This document shows positions 7,911 through 17,045 of a stretch of DNA of 37,616 nucleotides, piece by piece (within the stretch, counting starts at the first letter, position 1; every line of letters starts with the position of its first letter). The translations under genes and the position numbers were made by a program. The stretch is from Microcaldota archaeon (lineage in GTDB: Archaea; Micrarchaeota; Micrarchaeia; Micrarchaeales; CABMGC01), in contig DAIDLJ010000006.1 of NCBI GenBank assembly GCA_027449585.1, forward strand, positions 1 through 37,616, given 5' to 3'. The notes under the pieces were generated by a model. That model did no database searches. It had not been told where the DNA came from and was given only the letters and a program-made list of their open reading frames with translations.

Positions 7911-8243
7911 TTAAACCTTAACCTGCACTGCAACATTGTGATAGTGCCTGTTCTCCACGTCGGTTATCCTGCTGCGTATTACCTTCATTCCGAACTCTGT
8001 GAGGCCTAGCGGTTTTGGTTCTTCGCCCTTCTCTGTGAAGTCTACTATTCCCTCCTTCTTTAGCTTCTTTAGAGTGTACCAGACGCCGCTCTGCGAAACT
8101 TCGTACTTGCTTGCAATGTGATCCACGAAGTCGGTTGCTGTTGGAATCAGATTAAGCCCGATCTCGTAGAGGAGCATCAGCTCCTTGTCAGTGACCCGCA
8201 GCTGATCAAAGTTTCCAACATTAGTAATAGTTTGTAGAGGCAT
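7911..8243 (-). CDS. Small winged-helix transcriptional regulator
   Basis: KELMLLYEIGLNLIPTATDFVDHIASKYEVSQSGVWYTLKKLKKEGIVDFTEKGEEPKPLGLTEFG - wHTH pattern. Confidence 0.8.
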   Translation of the reverse strand: MPLQTITNVGNFDQLRVTDKELMLLYEIGLNLIPTATDFVDHIASKYEVSQSGVWYTLKKLKKEGIVDFTEKGEEPKPLGLTEFGMKVIRSRITDVENRHYHNVAVQVKV

Positions 8244-8298
8244 AAGAGCACCAAAAGGGATTTTTCGTTGCTCTTATGCAACAAATATATAGTTGCAT
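8240..8298. promoter_or_regulatory. Two overlapping palindromes around the start codon and TATA box of the wHTH gene
   Basis: gcataagagc(8240-8249)...gctcttatgc(8270-8279), perfect 10-bp arms; atgcaac(8276-8282)-aaatatata-gttgcat(8292-8298), perfect 7-bp arms. Confidence 0.7.
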
Positions 8299-8469
8299 AT
8301 TGCTATTGACTTCATATTGACGTTTATCAGATTAAGCATGGCTACTGGTGAAAATGAGATCCCATGCGCTGCGACGTCGAAGTCTTTTTGCATTGCCAAC
8401 ACTTTCTTACTCCCATTACTACATGGCACATCATGATTTTTAAATCTTTCCTATAAGAATACTTGTTGT

Positions 8470-9333
8470 ATGATAGACTACTCGCAGATAGACTTGGCAG
8501 TTCTTTTGCTCATATCATTCATCTACGCCGTGTATGATGTGTTCAATAGGAGGAATGTGCCGAATTCATTCGTCTACTTCACGATACTTATTGGAATAGT
8601 AATGGCACTACTTTCTAATTCAGGAATGACGCTGGTGACTGCGTTTGTCGTGGCCATCGTGGTCGGGGCAGTAGGATATACAATTTACAAGGCAGGATTG
8701 CTTGGGGCTGGAGATGTGCTTGAGTTCGTGTTTATTGCGCTCGCCATGCCGGTGTGGCAAAATACATTCTTCGAAAACACGTACCAATGGAACATACCTT
8801 TTGTACTATCCGTAATAATAGCTGCTGGATATGCTTCGCTGATATTCATACCAATATATTATCTTCTTGTGAAGAAGCCGCCTAGAAAGGCGCCGAAACC
8901 TAACGGGAAGCGCATGGCTATAGGAACTGTGTTCTTCATAGTGTATATGATATTCATCTTGGCCATGAGATACCTGTATGACATAAATGTGGTGGGCAGC
9001 GTTCTGATATTCCTGCTTGCATTCTTTGCAGGAATAACCATGATTTATGACCAAAGAATATATCTGGGAATGGTGGAATTTATTTACCCTAGCAAGCTTG
9101 AAGAGGGAGACATGATTGCAACAAACCTAATGAGCAAGAAGGACCTTGCCATATTCCAGAAGAAGGCAGACTTCGGAAGGCTTGCTTCTGACAGACTAAT
9201 AGCCCATATAAAAAATGTAAGGGTAAAGCTGCCGGTATACAGGGACTCGGTGCCCTTCTCCCTTTTCATATTCATAGGCGTGCTGATATCGCTTGCTTAT
9301 GGAAACATAATACTGCTGATGATAGGTATCTGA
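8470..9333 (+). CDS. Type IV prepilin peptidase-like aspartyl protease (A24, archaeal FlaK/PibD-like)
   Basis: N-term VYDVFNRRNVPN catalytic Asp region; GLLGAGDVLEFVFIALAMP GxGD motif; multi-TM. Confidence 0.85.
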   Translation: MIDYSQIDLAVLLLISFIYAVYDVFNRRNVPNSFVYFTILIGIVMALLSNSGMTLVTAFVVAIVVGAVGYTIYKAGLLGAGDVLEFVFIALAMPVWQNTFFENTYQWNIPFVLSVIIAAGYASLIFIPIYYLLVKKPPRKAPKPNGKRMAIGTVFFIVYMIFILAMRYLYDINVVGSVLIFLLAFFAGITMIYDQRIYLGMVEFIYPSKLEEGDMIATNLMSKKDLAIFQKKADFGRLASDRLIAHIKNVRVKLPVYRDSVPFSLFIFIGVLISLAYGNIILLMIGI

Positions 9334-9335
9334 GC

Positions 9336-10946
9336 CTAGACCTCGACGTCGCTCCTTTTTGGTATTGACGATGTAGCGCCAGACTTCTGAACTGCAAGTG
9401 CAGATGCCCTATTGGCAAAGTCCATGGCATGGTATAGATCCATGTTCTCCGATAATCCGGCGGCCAGGACCCCAACAAAAGTGTCCCCCGCGGCCTGCGT
9501 GTCGATGGCATTTACTTTTATTCCATTAATCCTTACAAGCTCGCTGCCGGAGATAGCTGCCGATCCCTTGCTGCCCAGGGTAACTATGATGGTTTGATTG
9601 GGTCTTGCCCTTATCTTCCTGGCATATTCCATTGCTGATTTATGGCCTGTGGGGGGTCTGGCAATGCCAGCCAGATGCGCGGCTTCAGCCTCGTTTACTA
9701 TCACATAGTCAGCATTTAGAAGCGTCTTTCTACTGCACTGGGATATTGGCGCTGCATTAAGTATGGTTATTGCTTTTTTCGATGCGGCTCTTGACAGAAA
9801 ATGACGGGCAATATCTTCTGACGGGGATAGCTGGCTTATTGCTATGTCATTACGCCGGAAATTTATCTTGTTTATGTCGCTTTTTGTCAGCATGGACTCG
9901 CTTCCGGGAATTGAGATTATAGTGTTTCCGGACTTCTTGTCTATGAATACGATAGACAATCCAGATGGCCCCTTTACTGATTTTATGTATTTCGTGTTTA
10001 TTTTCTCCTTTCTTATGAAATCGATGAGCTCCATGCCGAAATTATCAGCGCCAAGACAGGTCACCAGGTATACGGATCCGCCAAGCCTCTTTGCGGCAAC
10101 CGCCTGGTTGAGGCCCTTTCCACCGGGCGACTTCCTTGCTTGGGAAGCTTTTACCTGCTCAAGAGGCCTTGGGAATCGCTCGCATGGGATTGTAAGAGTA
10201 GTATTTGGGCGGCCTAGGACAAAGATTCTGGGCTTTGATCCGGAATCAATCTGATCTATTATGCGCATTACTGCATTGGTGTTTGAGAGGTTCTCTAGCA
10301 TGTAGTCCGGATTCTCCTTCCTTAGAATCTCATACGAATGATGCCCGGTTGCAAGCGCTAACATCTTCACTCCGGCGGCTCTTGCCTCCCTAACATCTAT
10401 TGCAGTATCTCCAAAATAGAGTGTTTTTTGGGGTGTGAACTTGCGACCGGAGATCAGGTTTGCGTGTTTTATGGCTTTGATTATCATGCCTTTCTTGCGG
10501 TTTGATCCGTCTGCATAAATGCCGAAATCGAAGATGCCATCCAGGCCCATTTTTGCCATCTTCATGTCCGCTATCGGCTCGATGTTGCCGGTCACTATGC
10601 CAAGCATGTATCCTTGTGCCTTAAGCTGCGATAGCAGCGGCTTTACGCCGCCCAGAATGGTGGTGCGGTATTCTGAAAGGTGATTCCTGAAGTGTTCTGT
10701 GGTATAATGATAGAGGGTGCCTAGTCTTTTGAGGGCTTCTTGGCGGTTAACCCCTGCCTTCTGTGATAGCAAAAGTAGAAGCTCGGTGTTTACTATGTGG
10801 CCGTAATCTGGAACCGCAGATGCTGGAAGGTTGGTGCCGAAGGTCTTGTTTACCGCGTATGTGAAGCGTTTGTAGGTTATTCGGCTCTTGCCGACTAGCC
10901 TTATTAGGGTTCCGTCGATGTCGAATAGGAGAAGCGTTTCTCGCAT
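9336..10946 (-). CDS. Bifunctional HAD phosphatase - ribokinase (PfkB) fusion
   Basis: N-term LLLFDIDGTLI, VTGN, GDTAIDVREARAAGV (HAD); C-term SPGGKGLNQAVAAKRLGG, TCLGADNFG, AIDTQAAGDTFVGVLAAGL (ribokinase). Confidence 0.92.
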   Translation of the reverse strand: MRETLLLFDIDGTLIRLVGKSRITYKRFTYAVNKTFGTNLPASAVPDYGHIVNTELLLLLSQKAGVNRQEALKRLGTLYHYTTEHFRNHLSEYRTTILGGVKPLLSQLKAQGYMLGIVTGNIEPIADMKMAKMGLDGIFDFGIYADGSNRKKGMIIKAIKHANLISGRKFTPQKTLYFGDTAIDVREARAAGVKMLALATGHHSYEILRKENPDYMLENLSNTNAVMRIIDQIDSGSKPRIFVLGRPNTTLTIPCERFPRPLEQVKASQARKSPGGKGLNQAVAAKRLGGSVYLVTCLGADNFGMELIDFIRKEKINTKYIKSVKGPSGLSIVFIDKKSGNTIISIPGSESMLTKSDINKINFRRNDIAISQLSPSEDIARHFLSRAASKKAITILNAAPISQCSRKTLLNADYVIVNEAEAAHLAGIARPPTGHKSAMEYARKIRARPNQTIIVTLGSKGSAAISGSELVRINGIKVNAIDTQAAGDTFVGVLAAGLSENMDLYHAMDFANRASALAVQKSGATSSIPKRSDVEV

Positions 10947-10987
10947 ATTCTATCAATAGATATCCACATTCTTTCTTTAAATAATAA

Positions 10988-12523
10988 CTACTTTGGGGGC
11001 TGCTTGCTCTTGCTGGGTTCTTTTGTCCTCATCTCTGGGATGGTATACTTATTCCAGAATAGCTTGTATAGACCTAGCTTGTCTGGAAGATCCCTAAGGA
11101 AAGGTATGAATGGGAACAGCAGCAGCACGAGGAACGAGACAAGAGCTATTGACCCGTTCTCTAAATCGCTCCACCAAGGGATGTTGCTTGTGACTATCTG
11201 TAGCAGGTTGTAAGGTATAAGCCAGTATTGCAAGTACCATGGGAAGGGACCTACGCTTAACATTCCCCATTGCGGCACGCTCAGTCCATATTCGGCTCCG
11301 GCATTCCAGAGTATTCCGGTGTCGTAAAGGAATCGTATCACGTATGTGGTGTTGCTTTCAGATGTGGCTTCTGCTTGGAGTATTGGCTGGTAGGCTCCGA
11401 CCTGCGCCATATAAGTAAGGCGTGAGACCATCGCTATTAATGGGTTGCTCGAATTTATGCCTGCGCTTATGCTTCCATTAGAATTGAAGTAGGAGTATGC
11501 TTCTGACATCGCGGCGTTCTGGGCATGCGAGCTCTCGGATAGGAACATGGCCTCGTAATTATTCGAGTGCGTGATATTCAGGTACGTGGAATAGGGCATG
11601 GTTACATAGACCTGCCGCGTGTTGAATGTGTATGGATTTATGGTGTCAAGATATGTGGCTGTTGGGGATGACATATTGAATTCGCCTAGAAATGCTAGCG
11701 CTACGGCTGATGGATTAGATTTTGCGGCTGCGCTTATGGTAAGTGGGGGCAGGTATGGCGCAGTGAATAGGGCTGCGAACACCAGTACTAGCGCAAGGAG
11801 ATAGAGCATCCGGCGATACATCATTTTGTGGTCGATTTCTATCATTGTGTAGGGTATGTCCTTTCGGTATGGGGTGAGTAGCCCGTTCTTTCTGACTATG
11901 CTGTAATGCATCATTATCAGAAATATTAGGATTATGGGTATTGCGGCGACGTGCCATCCGTAAACTGCTCCGGCATTCATGGGATTTATCCAGTACCCAA
12001 GGCCCATCCCGTTCCACAGGTCGGAGCCGGCCTGCTCGTTTACCTGGGCAAGAAGGCTTCCTCCGATTCCGACGCCGAAGGCAAATTGCAAAAGAACGAG
12101 AAAAAGCATCAGGCAGCCTATTACCCACATGAGCTTCCTGCTCTTGAAGGCCGATGTTGCAAAATTTACAAGGAGGTGGATGAAAAGCAGTGTCACGAAC
12201 GCCTCGGCAGCCCATAGGTGAACGCTTCTTATGAACGCCCCTGGAAGAGTAAAGTTCCACCAGTAAGGGCCAAATATGACCATTATTATTCCCGTGGCTA
12301 TCAGTATGCCGAGGAGCTCTAGAAGGTATACCCCTAGAGTAAAGAAGAAGTTGTTGGCGTACGACGGTCCCATTCTTATTGTGAGGTCTTTGAAAGTGTC
12401 CAGAATGTTGTCCGGATTAGCTAGATCTTCTTTGCCGTTATTGGTCTGTGGCATAAAAGGATATCTAATAAAAGAAATAAAATGCTTCTGATAATCCGCT
12501 AGCTTCAAATACGTCATTTGCAT
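10988..12523 (-). CDS. Cytochrome b (bc complex-type, N-terminal four-helix heme domain plus C-terminal TM part)
   Basis: SVHLWAAEAFVTLLFIHLLVNF and GWHVAAIPIILIFLIMMHYSIVRK spaced His pairs; ...GPFPWYLQYWLIP; multi-TM. Confidence 0.88.
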   Translation of the reverse strand: MQMTYLKLADYQKHFISFIRYPFMPQTNNGKEDLANPDNILDTFKDLTIRMGPSYANNFFFTLGVYLLELLGILIATGIIMVIFGPYWWNFTLPGAFIRSVHLWAAEAFVTLLFIHLLVNFATSAFKSRKLMWVIGCLMLFLVLLQFAFGVGIGGSLLAQVNEQAGSDLWNGMGLGYWINPMNAGAVYGWHVAAIPIILIFLIMMHYSIVRKNGLLTPYRKDIPYTMIEIDHKMMYRRMLYLLALVLVFAALFTAPYLPPLTISAAAKSNPSAVALAFLGEFNMSSPTATYLDTINPYTFNTRQVYVTMPYSTYLNITHSNNYEAMFLSESSHAQNAAMSEAYSYFNSNGSISAGINSSNPLIAMVSRLTYMAQVGAYQPILQAEATSESNTTYVIRFLYDTGILWNAGAEYGLSVPQWGMLSVGPFPWYLQYWLIPYNLLQIVTSNIPWWSDLENGSIALVSFLVLLLFPFIPFLRDLPDKLGLYKLFWNKYTIPEMRTKEPSKSKQPPK

Positions 12524-12596
12524 TGGAACTGGCCGATGAGCATTCCATGTTTTTCATCATCATTAAATATCTTTTGTGAATACTGCATATGGTTAT

Positions 12597-13355
12597 ATGG
12601 CTAAGGCAAATTCAGATGTTGGGAGGAAGGGGAAGATTTCGGCTAGATGGATAATATTGGCACTGCTCGCACTAGTAGTCCTTGCAGGCGCATACCTGTT
12701 CTTCACATACGGGTCGCTGCCCGCGGCGGTTATTACGGCAAAGAACCTCAATTCTACTACGCTTGTGTCCATAATGGCGCAGAAGGTCAATTCCACTGCG
12801 CTCGTCAACCTTTCATATTCCGGATCCATATTGGTAAATAATACCGATCCGCTGGTCAGCTTCTTCTACAACAAGAATGGCAGTCAGTCGTGGTCTGAAC
12901 TTAGATTGACGGAGATGCCAAATGTCGGAGATATTGAAGCAAAAACATATCTGAACCAGACTTCTGGAAAAGGAGTTGGGTGTGTGGTGTATAACTTTAC
13001 AGGCCCAAATGCCACGCAAAAGTGCGAGAACTCGGCTTATCCATACTCGGTTTACACGAATATACTTGGTTACCTATTTGACTTATCAAGCATTGGCAAT
13101 GTAAGCACAGTGTCTTATGGGTTGCAGTCTGTTAGCGGACAGCCTTGTTATTCCGTATCTGGATCTGGGACCGTTATGGTTAACGAAGGATTATTTAACA
13201 AGACAGGATATGCCCCGGCGAGATTTACTTTCAATACGTGCCTTTCAGCCAAATACAATGTGCCGCTCAATGTGGAGGTGCATGCCGTGCTGAATAATGG
13301 GGATTCTATCAGCTTTGACGTGCAGAATTATGGAATGATATGGTCCGGCAGCTAA
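12597..13355 (+). CDS. Secreted / membrane-anchored hypothetical protein
   Basis: N-terminal TM RWIILALLALVVLAGAYLFF followed by Asn/Ser/Thr-rich extracytoplasmic domain. Confidence 0.7.
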   Translation: MAKANSDVGRKGKISARWIILALLALVVLAGAYLFFTYGSLPAAVITAKNLNSTTLVSIMAQKVNSTALVNLSYSGSILVNNTDPLVSFFYNKNGSQSWSELRLTEMPNVGDIEAKTYLNQTSGKGVGCVVYNFTGPNATQKCENSAYPYSVYTNILGYLFDLSSIGNVSTVSYGLQSVSGQPCYSVSGSGTVMVNEGLFNKTGYAPARFTFNTCLSAKYNVPLNVEVHAVLNNGDSISFDVQNYGMIWSGS

Positions 13356-13369
13356 AAATGTAGTTGCAT

Positions 13370-14416
13370 TTAGGACTCGTCTAGGCGACTTTCGAGCCTT
13401 GATAGCGCTTTATGCACAAGCAGATGGTCATGCATCCTTGAATCTGAGCGTAGGGATATCCTATCTGTGGTGTTTGGCACTATTCCTTCAGCCATCTGCC
13501 AGCGCTTGTATCGGGTAAATGTAGCTTTTGCCATGGCATAGAGTTTTTGGGCAAGATCTTTGCCTCCGGATTCCAATGCTTGCTCGGACGCAGATGCGAG
13601 ATCAAAGGCAACGGTATTTAGTTCGTTTGCTGCAACGGACTTCTGCTTAAGCAGTGCCGCGAATATCTGATATTCGATGCCGTCCAGGTGCTCTTTTTTT
13701 ATCCCGGTGGCATGGGAAGTGAGCAAGTCATCCATTATGAAGTTTACTTCGGAAAAGTCTCGCGGCCTTAGTTTCTCAAGAGAGTTTAGCATTTGATTTG
13801 TATACCTTAGGTCTTCCCATAATGGGGAAAATTCGTTGTCATAACCGCCACCACTTATGTGCGTGCGATATAGGTTTTGTGAATGGTCGGCCAGTTCCCT
13901 CGCCCATTTTAAGGTGCCTGAATTTATGTTATGGCGGTCGATTATTGTAGTATCTACTATCTGCAAGTACATGGCGCTTGCCGAGAAGAGATAGCCTATG
14001 TTCTCGTGTGCCCTGGCCATGGTTAGGCTTTTTAAGATAAACTCTGATTTTAGTGACCTGGCGCTGCCTTGCGCGGAAAGTAGGGTTATTTCCGGATTTG
14101 TGTGCATGCTCTGGCTTAATTTTGAGAAGCTGTCCTGCGCCCAGGTTACTGCTTCATCTCTTGCCGCTTTCATCTCGTCTGGGCTCTTCTTCGTTGGAGC
14201 GCCGTTATCTTCCCATAGCACTCTGCTTGCGGTCTCTTCTGGGATTTTGGCGGCTTCCTTGAATGCTCCGATTACTTCTGTCTCGCTTACGCGTTTGGCA
14301 TCGACAAGATCTATCTTTGGTTGCGCTCTTCCTTTTGCATTCCTCTCTTTTGGCATGAAGACCATGAAAGGCTTCAATTTTATGATATTAAAAGGTTGCC
14401 TTGATGTTTTGGCCAA
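13370..14416 (-). CDS. Hypothetical alpha-helical cytosolic protein
   Basis: 348 aa ORF, no motif recognised. Confidence 0.65.
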   Translation of the reverse strand: MAKTSRQPFNIIKLKPFMVFMPKERNAKGRAQPKIDLVDAKRVSETEVIGAFKEAAKIPEETASRVLWEDNGAPTKKSPDEMKAARDEAVTWAQDSFSKLSQSMHTNPEITLLSAQGSARSLKSEFILKSLTMARAHENIGYLFSASAMYLQIVDTTIIDRHNINSGTLKWARELADHSQNLYRTHISGGGYDNEFSPLWEDLRYTNQMLNSLEKLRPRDFSEVNFIMDDLLTSHATGIKKEHLDGIEYQIFAALLKQKSVAANELNTVAFDLASASEQALESGGKDLAQKLYAMAKATFTRYKRWQMAEGIVPNTTDRISLRSDSRMHDHLLVHKALSRLESRLDES

Positions 14417-14446
14417 AAGTAAGCTTTAATAATCAGGCGTGGCTCA

Positions 14447-14722
14447 GTGTCTTTGATTTGCATGACATTCAAAGGATACGCAAAGAAGGTTTGGAAGGAG
14501 ATGAACGCCGAGTGGAATATGCCGGCCAAGGATAAGCTTGCCGGATCTGCTGGATTTTCTACTGCAATGGGTATCTCTGTCGGACTGCTAGCTGAACTAT
14601 CAACGCTGGGAAATGGGCTAGTCCTTGGGGCTGAAGCTGCAGGCTTTTCGCTTGGAGGAAGCCTGGTATATCACGCGGTTGGAAAAGCGGTCACGGAGAT
14701 CAAGAAGCTTAAAAGAAATTAA
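14447..14722 (+). CDS. Hypothetical small protein with hydrophobic segment
   Basis: 91 aa ORF, no family recognised. Confidence 0.5.
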   Translation: MSLICMTFKGYAKKVWKEMNAEWNMPAKDKLAGSAGFSTAMGISVGLLAELSTLGNGLVLGAEAAGFSLGGSLVYHAVGKAVTEIKKLKRN

Positions 14723-14878
14723 AGCACAAGCTTTCCAGATATAAAAAGAGACTTGGTTGAAAGCTTGGGGTATTAGGCAGGGCGCTATTGCATTAAGCCC
14801 CATTTTTCACTAAATTTTCAACACGTAATTTCAGTTTTTGTTAATTTTAGATGGCGACTCACGTAATGGTTTTTGTTT

Positions 14879-14937
14879 GCTCCCACCGGGATTTGAACCC
14901 GAGTTGCAGGGTTGAAAGCCCCGCGTCCTTGGCCGAG
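14879..14937 (-). repeat. Displaced tRNA-Glu 3' fragment (distal att site)
   Basis: gctcccaccgggatttgaacccgagttgcagggttgaaagccccgcgtccttggccgag; 2 mismatches to the intact tRNA; no D-arm/acceptor 5' half beyond it. Confidence 0.9.
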
Positions 14938-15104
14938 TTTGTCGTCCTTTTCTAGCTTCATTCTAGCACCTCAAAAACACCAAAACAAACATAAACAATT
15001 CCAGCTTTCTGAACAGTAGCTTTTCCCAAGCAAGCTATATAAGCAAGCACGGTTCAGATTTCCGATGAAACTGAACCCACAAAATTAAGCTCTTCTCGAA
15101 TATC

Positions 15105-15500
15105 TTAATCTAATTCGGATATTAGGGCTATGATTTTTTGGTAAAGCGTATTTAACGCATCACGCTTTTCTACCTGATTTATATTTTCCATCTTTGGTAT
15201 ATCCCAATGTTCTGTTTTATAGTTTTTAGGTATCAGAATGCAGTCTTTCGGTTCGCAGAGTATTATTATTTTACTTGCACTATCTAACATTGATTTAGTA
15301 AGTCTTTTTGGCTTCTGGTTGCTCATATCTATGCCGTATACTTGTTTGAGTAATAGTATTGCTTCTTCACTTATCTTATCTGCCGGCTCAGCTCCTGATG
15401 CACTTATTGCGTGATGTTTTGTTGTCATTTTATTGAATAATGCTTCTGCCATCTGGCTCCTGTATTTGTTTTCCTTGCATACGAAAAGTATAACAGCCAT
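15105..15500 (-). CDS. Low-molecular-weight phosphatase family / thioredoxin-type arsenate reductase-like
   Basis: FVCKENKYRSQMAEALFNK (CX5R P-loop), LCEPKDCILIP (additional Cys pair), EHWDIPKM similar to the ArsC EHWG(F)DDP region. Confidence 0.82.
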   Translation of the reverse strand: MAVILFVCKENKYRSQMAEALFNKMTTKHHAISASGAEPADKISEEAILLLKQVYGIDMSNQKPKRLTKSMLDSASKIIILCEPKDCILIPKNYKTEHWDIPKMENINQVEKRDALNTLYQKIIALISELD

Positions 15501-15630
15501 AATATCTTTATGTTGATAAAGTAATAAAAATGTTGTAAGATAGCTTCATAAGTGTCGACAATGCCCATTTTATTAGATATACATCAAGTAAATATCTGTT
15601 CATATGTTGTATTCCTTGGGATCGCTCAGC

Positions 15631-16464
15631 TCAGTCCATTTCTTCGGGAAGTTTATGATGCGCAGATTCAAACTGCACTGTCACATGGTTTATGCCATGC
15701 TTCTTCAGTATCTTCTCTATTTTACTTCCTTCCTTGTCAAGCTCCATTACTGTAGTCTTTCCGACAGCCGTCAAGTGCAGCGTCGCCATCTTCATATGAC
15801 TGCATAAGAGCCATATATGAAGATGATGCAGATTCGGGTATTTCTTCTTAAGCTCCGCTTCAAGTCCCGTAGTATCGTTTGGCGATGCTTCCATGAGCAC
15901 TAAAATGATCTCTTTTAGGTTTGGAAATGCCAGTGCGAGACTGATGAAGATGATTATGAGCGCAGCCAAAGGGTCGAGATAAAAAGCATGGGTAAAGAAT
16001 ATTACAACGCCGACTATTGCACCGATAATAAACCCGCTTAAATCGGCAACAGCATGTACCCAAACGCTTTTTTCGTTTATGTTATCGTGTTTCTCTGATA
16101 CTATCACTTGGTACATGATAATTAGAGAAACGGCAGAGATGATAGCCACAACAACAGGAAAGTCGTGGACATTAGAAAAATAATTGGATATAGCAATATA
16201 CCCGCTAAGCAGAGCACCTGTTATTACAAGATAAATATTTGTCATTCCTGATATTACTTCGAGCCTGTGATAGCCATAGGTATATTTGGAATTATATTTT
16301 TGGGGCTTTTTCATGACCATGTAGGCAAAAATATAGCCTACTGAATCTATAATCTGGTGGAAAGCCTCAGCTATGATTAATCCGCTGTGAGCGAATATGC
16401 CTCCGATTATCAGCACAAAAAATACGAGAAAAGATGCGATGAGTGCTTTGGTAATTATATTCAA
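15631..16464 (-). CDS. Cation diffusion facilitator (CDF) family metal efflux transporter
   Basis: AEAFHQIIDSVGYIFAY, YGYHRLEVISGMTN, VHAVADLSGFIIGAIVG (HxxxD metal sites), C-terminal cytosolic domain PNLHHLHIWLLCSHMKMATLHL. Confidence 0.93.
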   Translation of the reverse strand: MNIITKALIASFLVFFVLIIGGIFAHSGLIIAEAFHQIIDSVGYIFAYMVMKKPQKYNSKYTYGYHRLEVISGMTNIYLVITGALLSGYIAISNYFSNVHDFPVVVAIISAVSLIIMYQVIVSEKHDNINEKSVWVHAVADLSGFIIGAIVGVVIFFTHAFYLDPLAALIIIFISLALAFPNLKEIILVLMEASPNDTTGLEAELKKKYPNLHHLHIWLLCSHMKMATLHLTAVGKTTVMELDKEGSKIEKILKKHGINHVTVQFESAHHKLPEEMD

Positions 16465-17045
16465 TTAATGCACCAAATTTCCAATAATGATTGCATTATA
16501 AATCAATTCCAAGCTATTAAATCTATCCTTGGGTCGCAGAACCTCTTTTTGGCTTCGCAAAAAGGGCTGCTCCCTTAAGCCAACAACTTGGCAGTTGAAG
16601 GAACCTCCATCCCTTGAAACTACGCCAGCACGTTCAGAACTTCGTTCCTCACGTGGGCTAACGACCCAACGGTCTGTAAGCCAGCAACCTAGCAAGCGGC
16701 TGATTTTGCGGGGGGTCAAAATCAGTCTTAATGCCGCCATGTCCTACAAAGTAGCCGCAGCAGCCGTAGCCCGCCGTGCGACATCCAAAGATGTCTTAAA
16801 AGCGGGCGTAGGCTGCAAGACGTGAGCTTCTCTACATAAAGCTCTACATGGACGGCTATAATATTGATGTGCAGTAGCACGAGGGAAAAATGCCTATTTT
16901 GGAGACTTACGAGAGAGATTTCCTCTACATGGATTGGCTTAGGCATGTAGAGAACTTTGGAGCATGTAGAGAAGTCCTATTTTAGGGTTTGGAAAGCCTC
17001 GCTTTCAGGCCAACGGCTTCGCTCAAAATTAGCAATACGTTATAA

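Noticed and set aside
7880-7912. T-arm-like gggttcaaaatcctg that could mark a tRNA
   Set aside because: No matching acceptor, D or anticodon arm found around it on either strand.
11715-12260. 181-aa minus ORF
   Set aside because: Out-of-frame reading within cytochrome b with Arg/Ser/Pro-rich composition typical of a shadow ORF.
13383-13395. 13-nt match ctaggcgactttc shared with the 27025 region
   Set aside because: A match of this length is expected by chance in a 37-kb window; no further similarity in the flanks.
14879-14960. Second tRNA-Glu gene
   Set aside because: Only the 3' part (T arm, anticodon arm, part of the D arm) matches; the 5' acceptor strand is missing, so it is interpreted as a displaced att fragment.
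16728-16946. 72-aa minus ORF in the mobile element
   Set aside because: His/Leu/Arg-rich with no recognisable family; overlaps the repeated CTCTACATG motifs, treated as non-coding.
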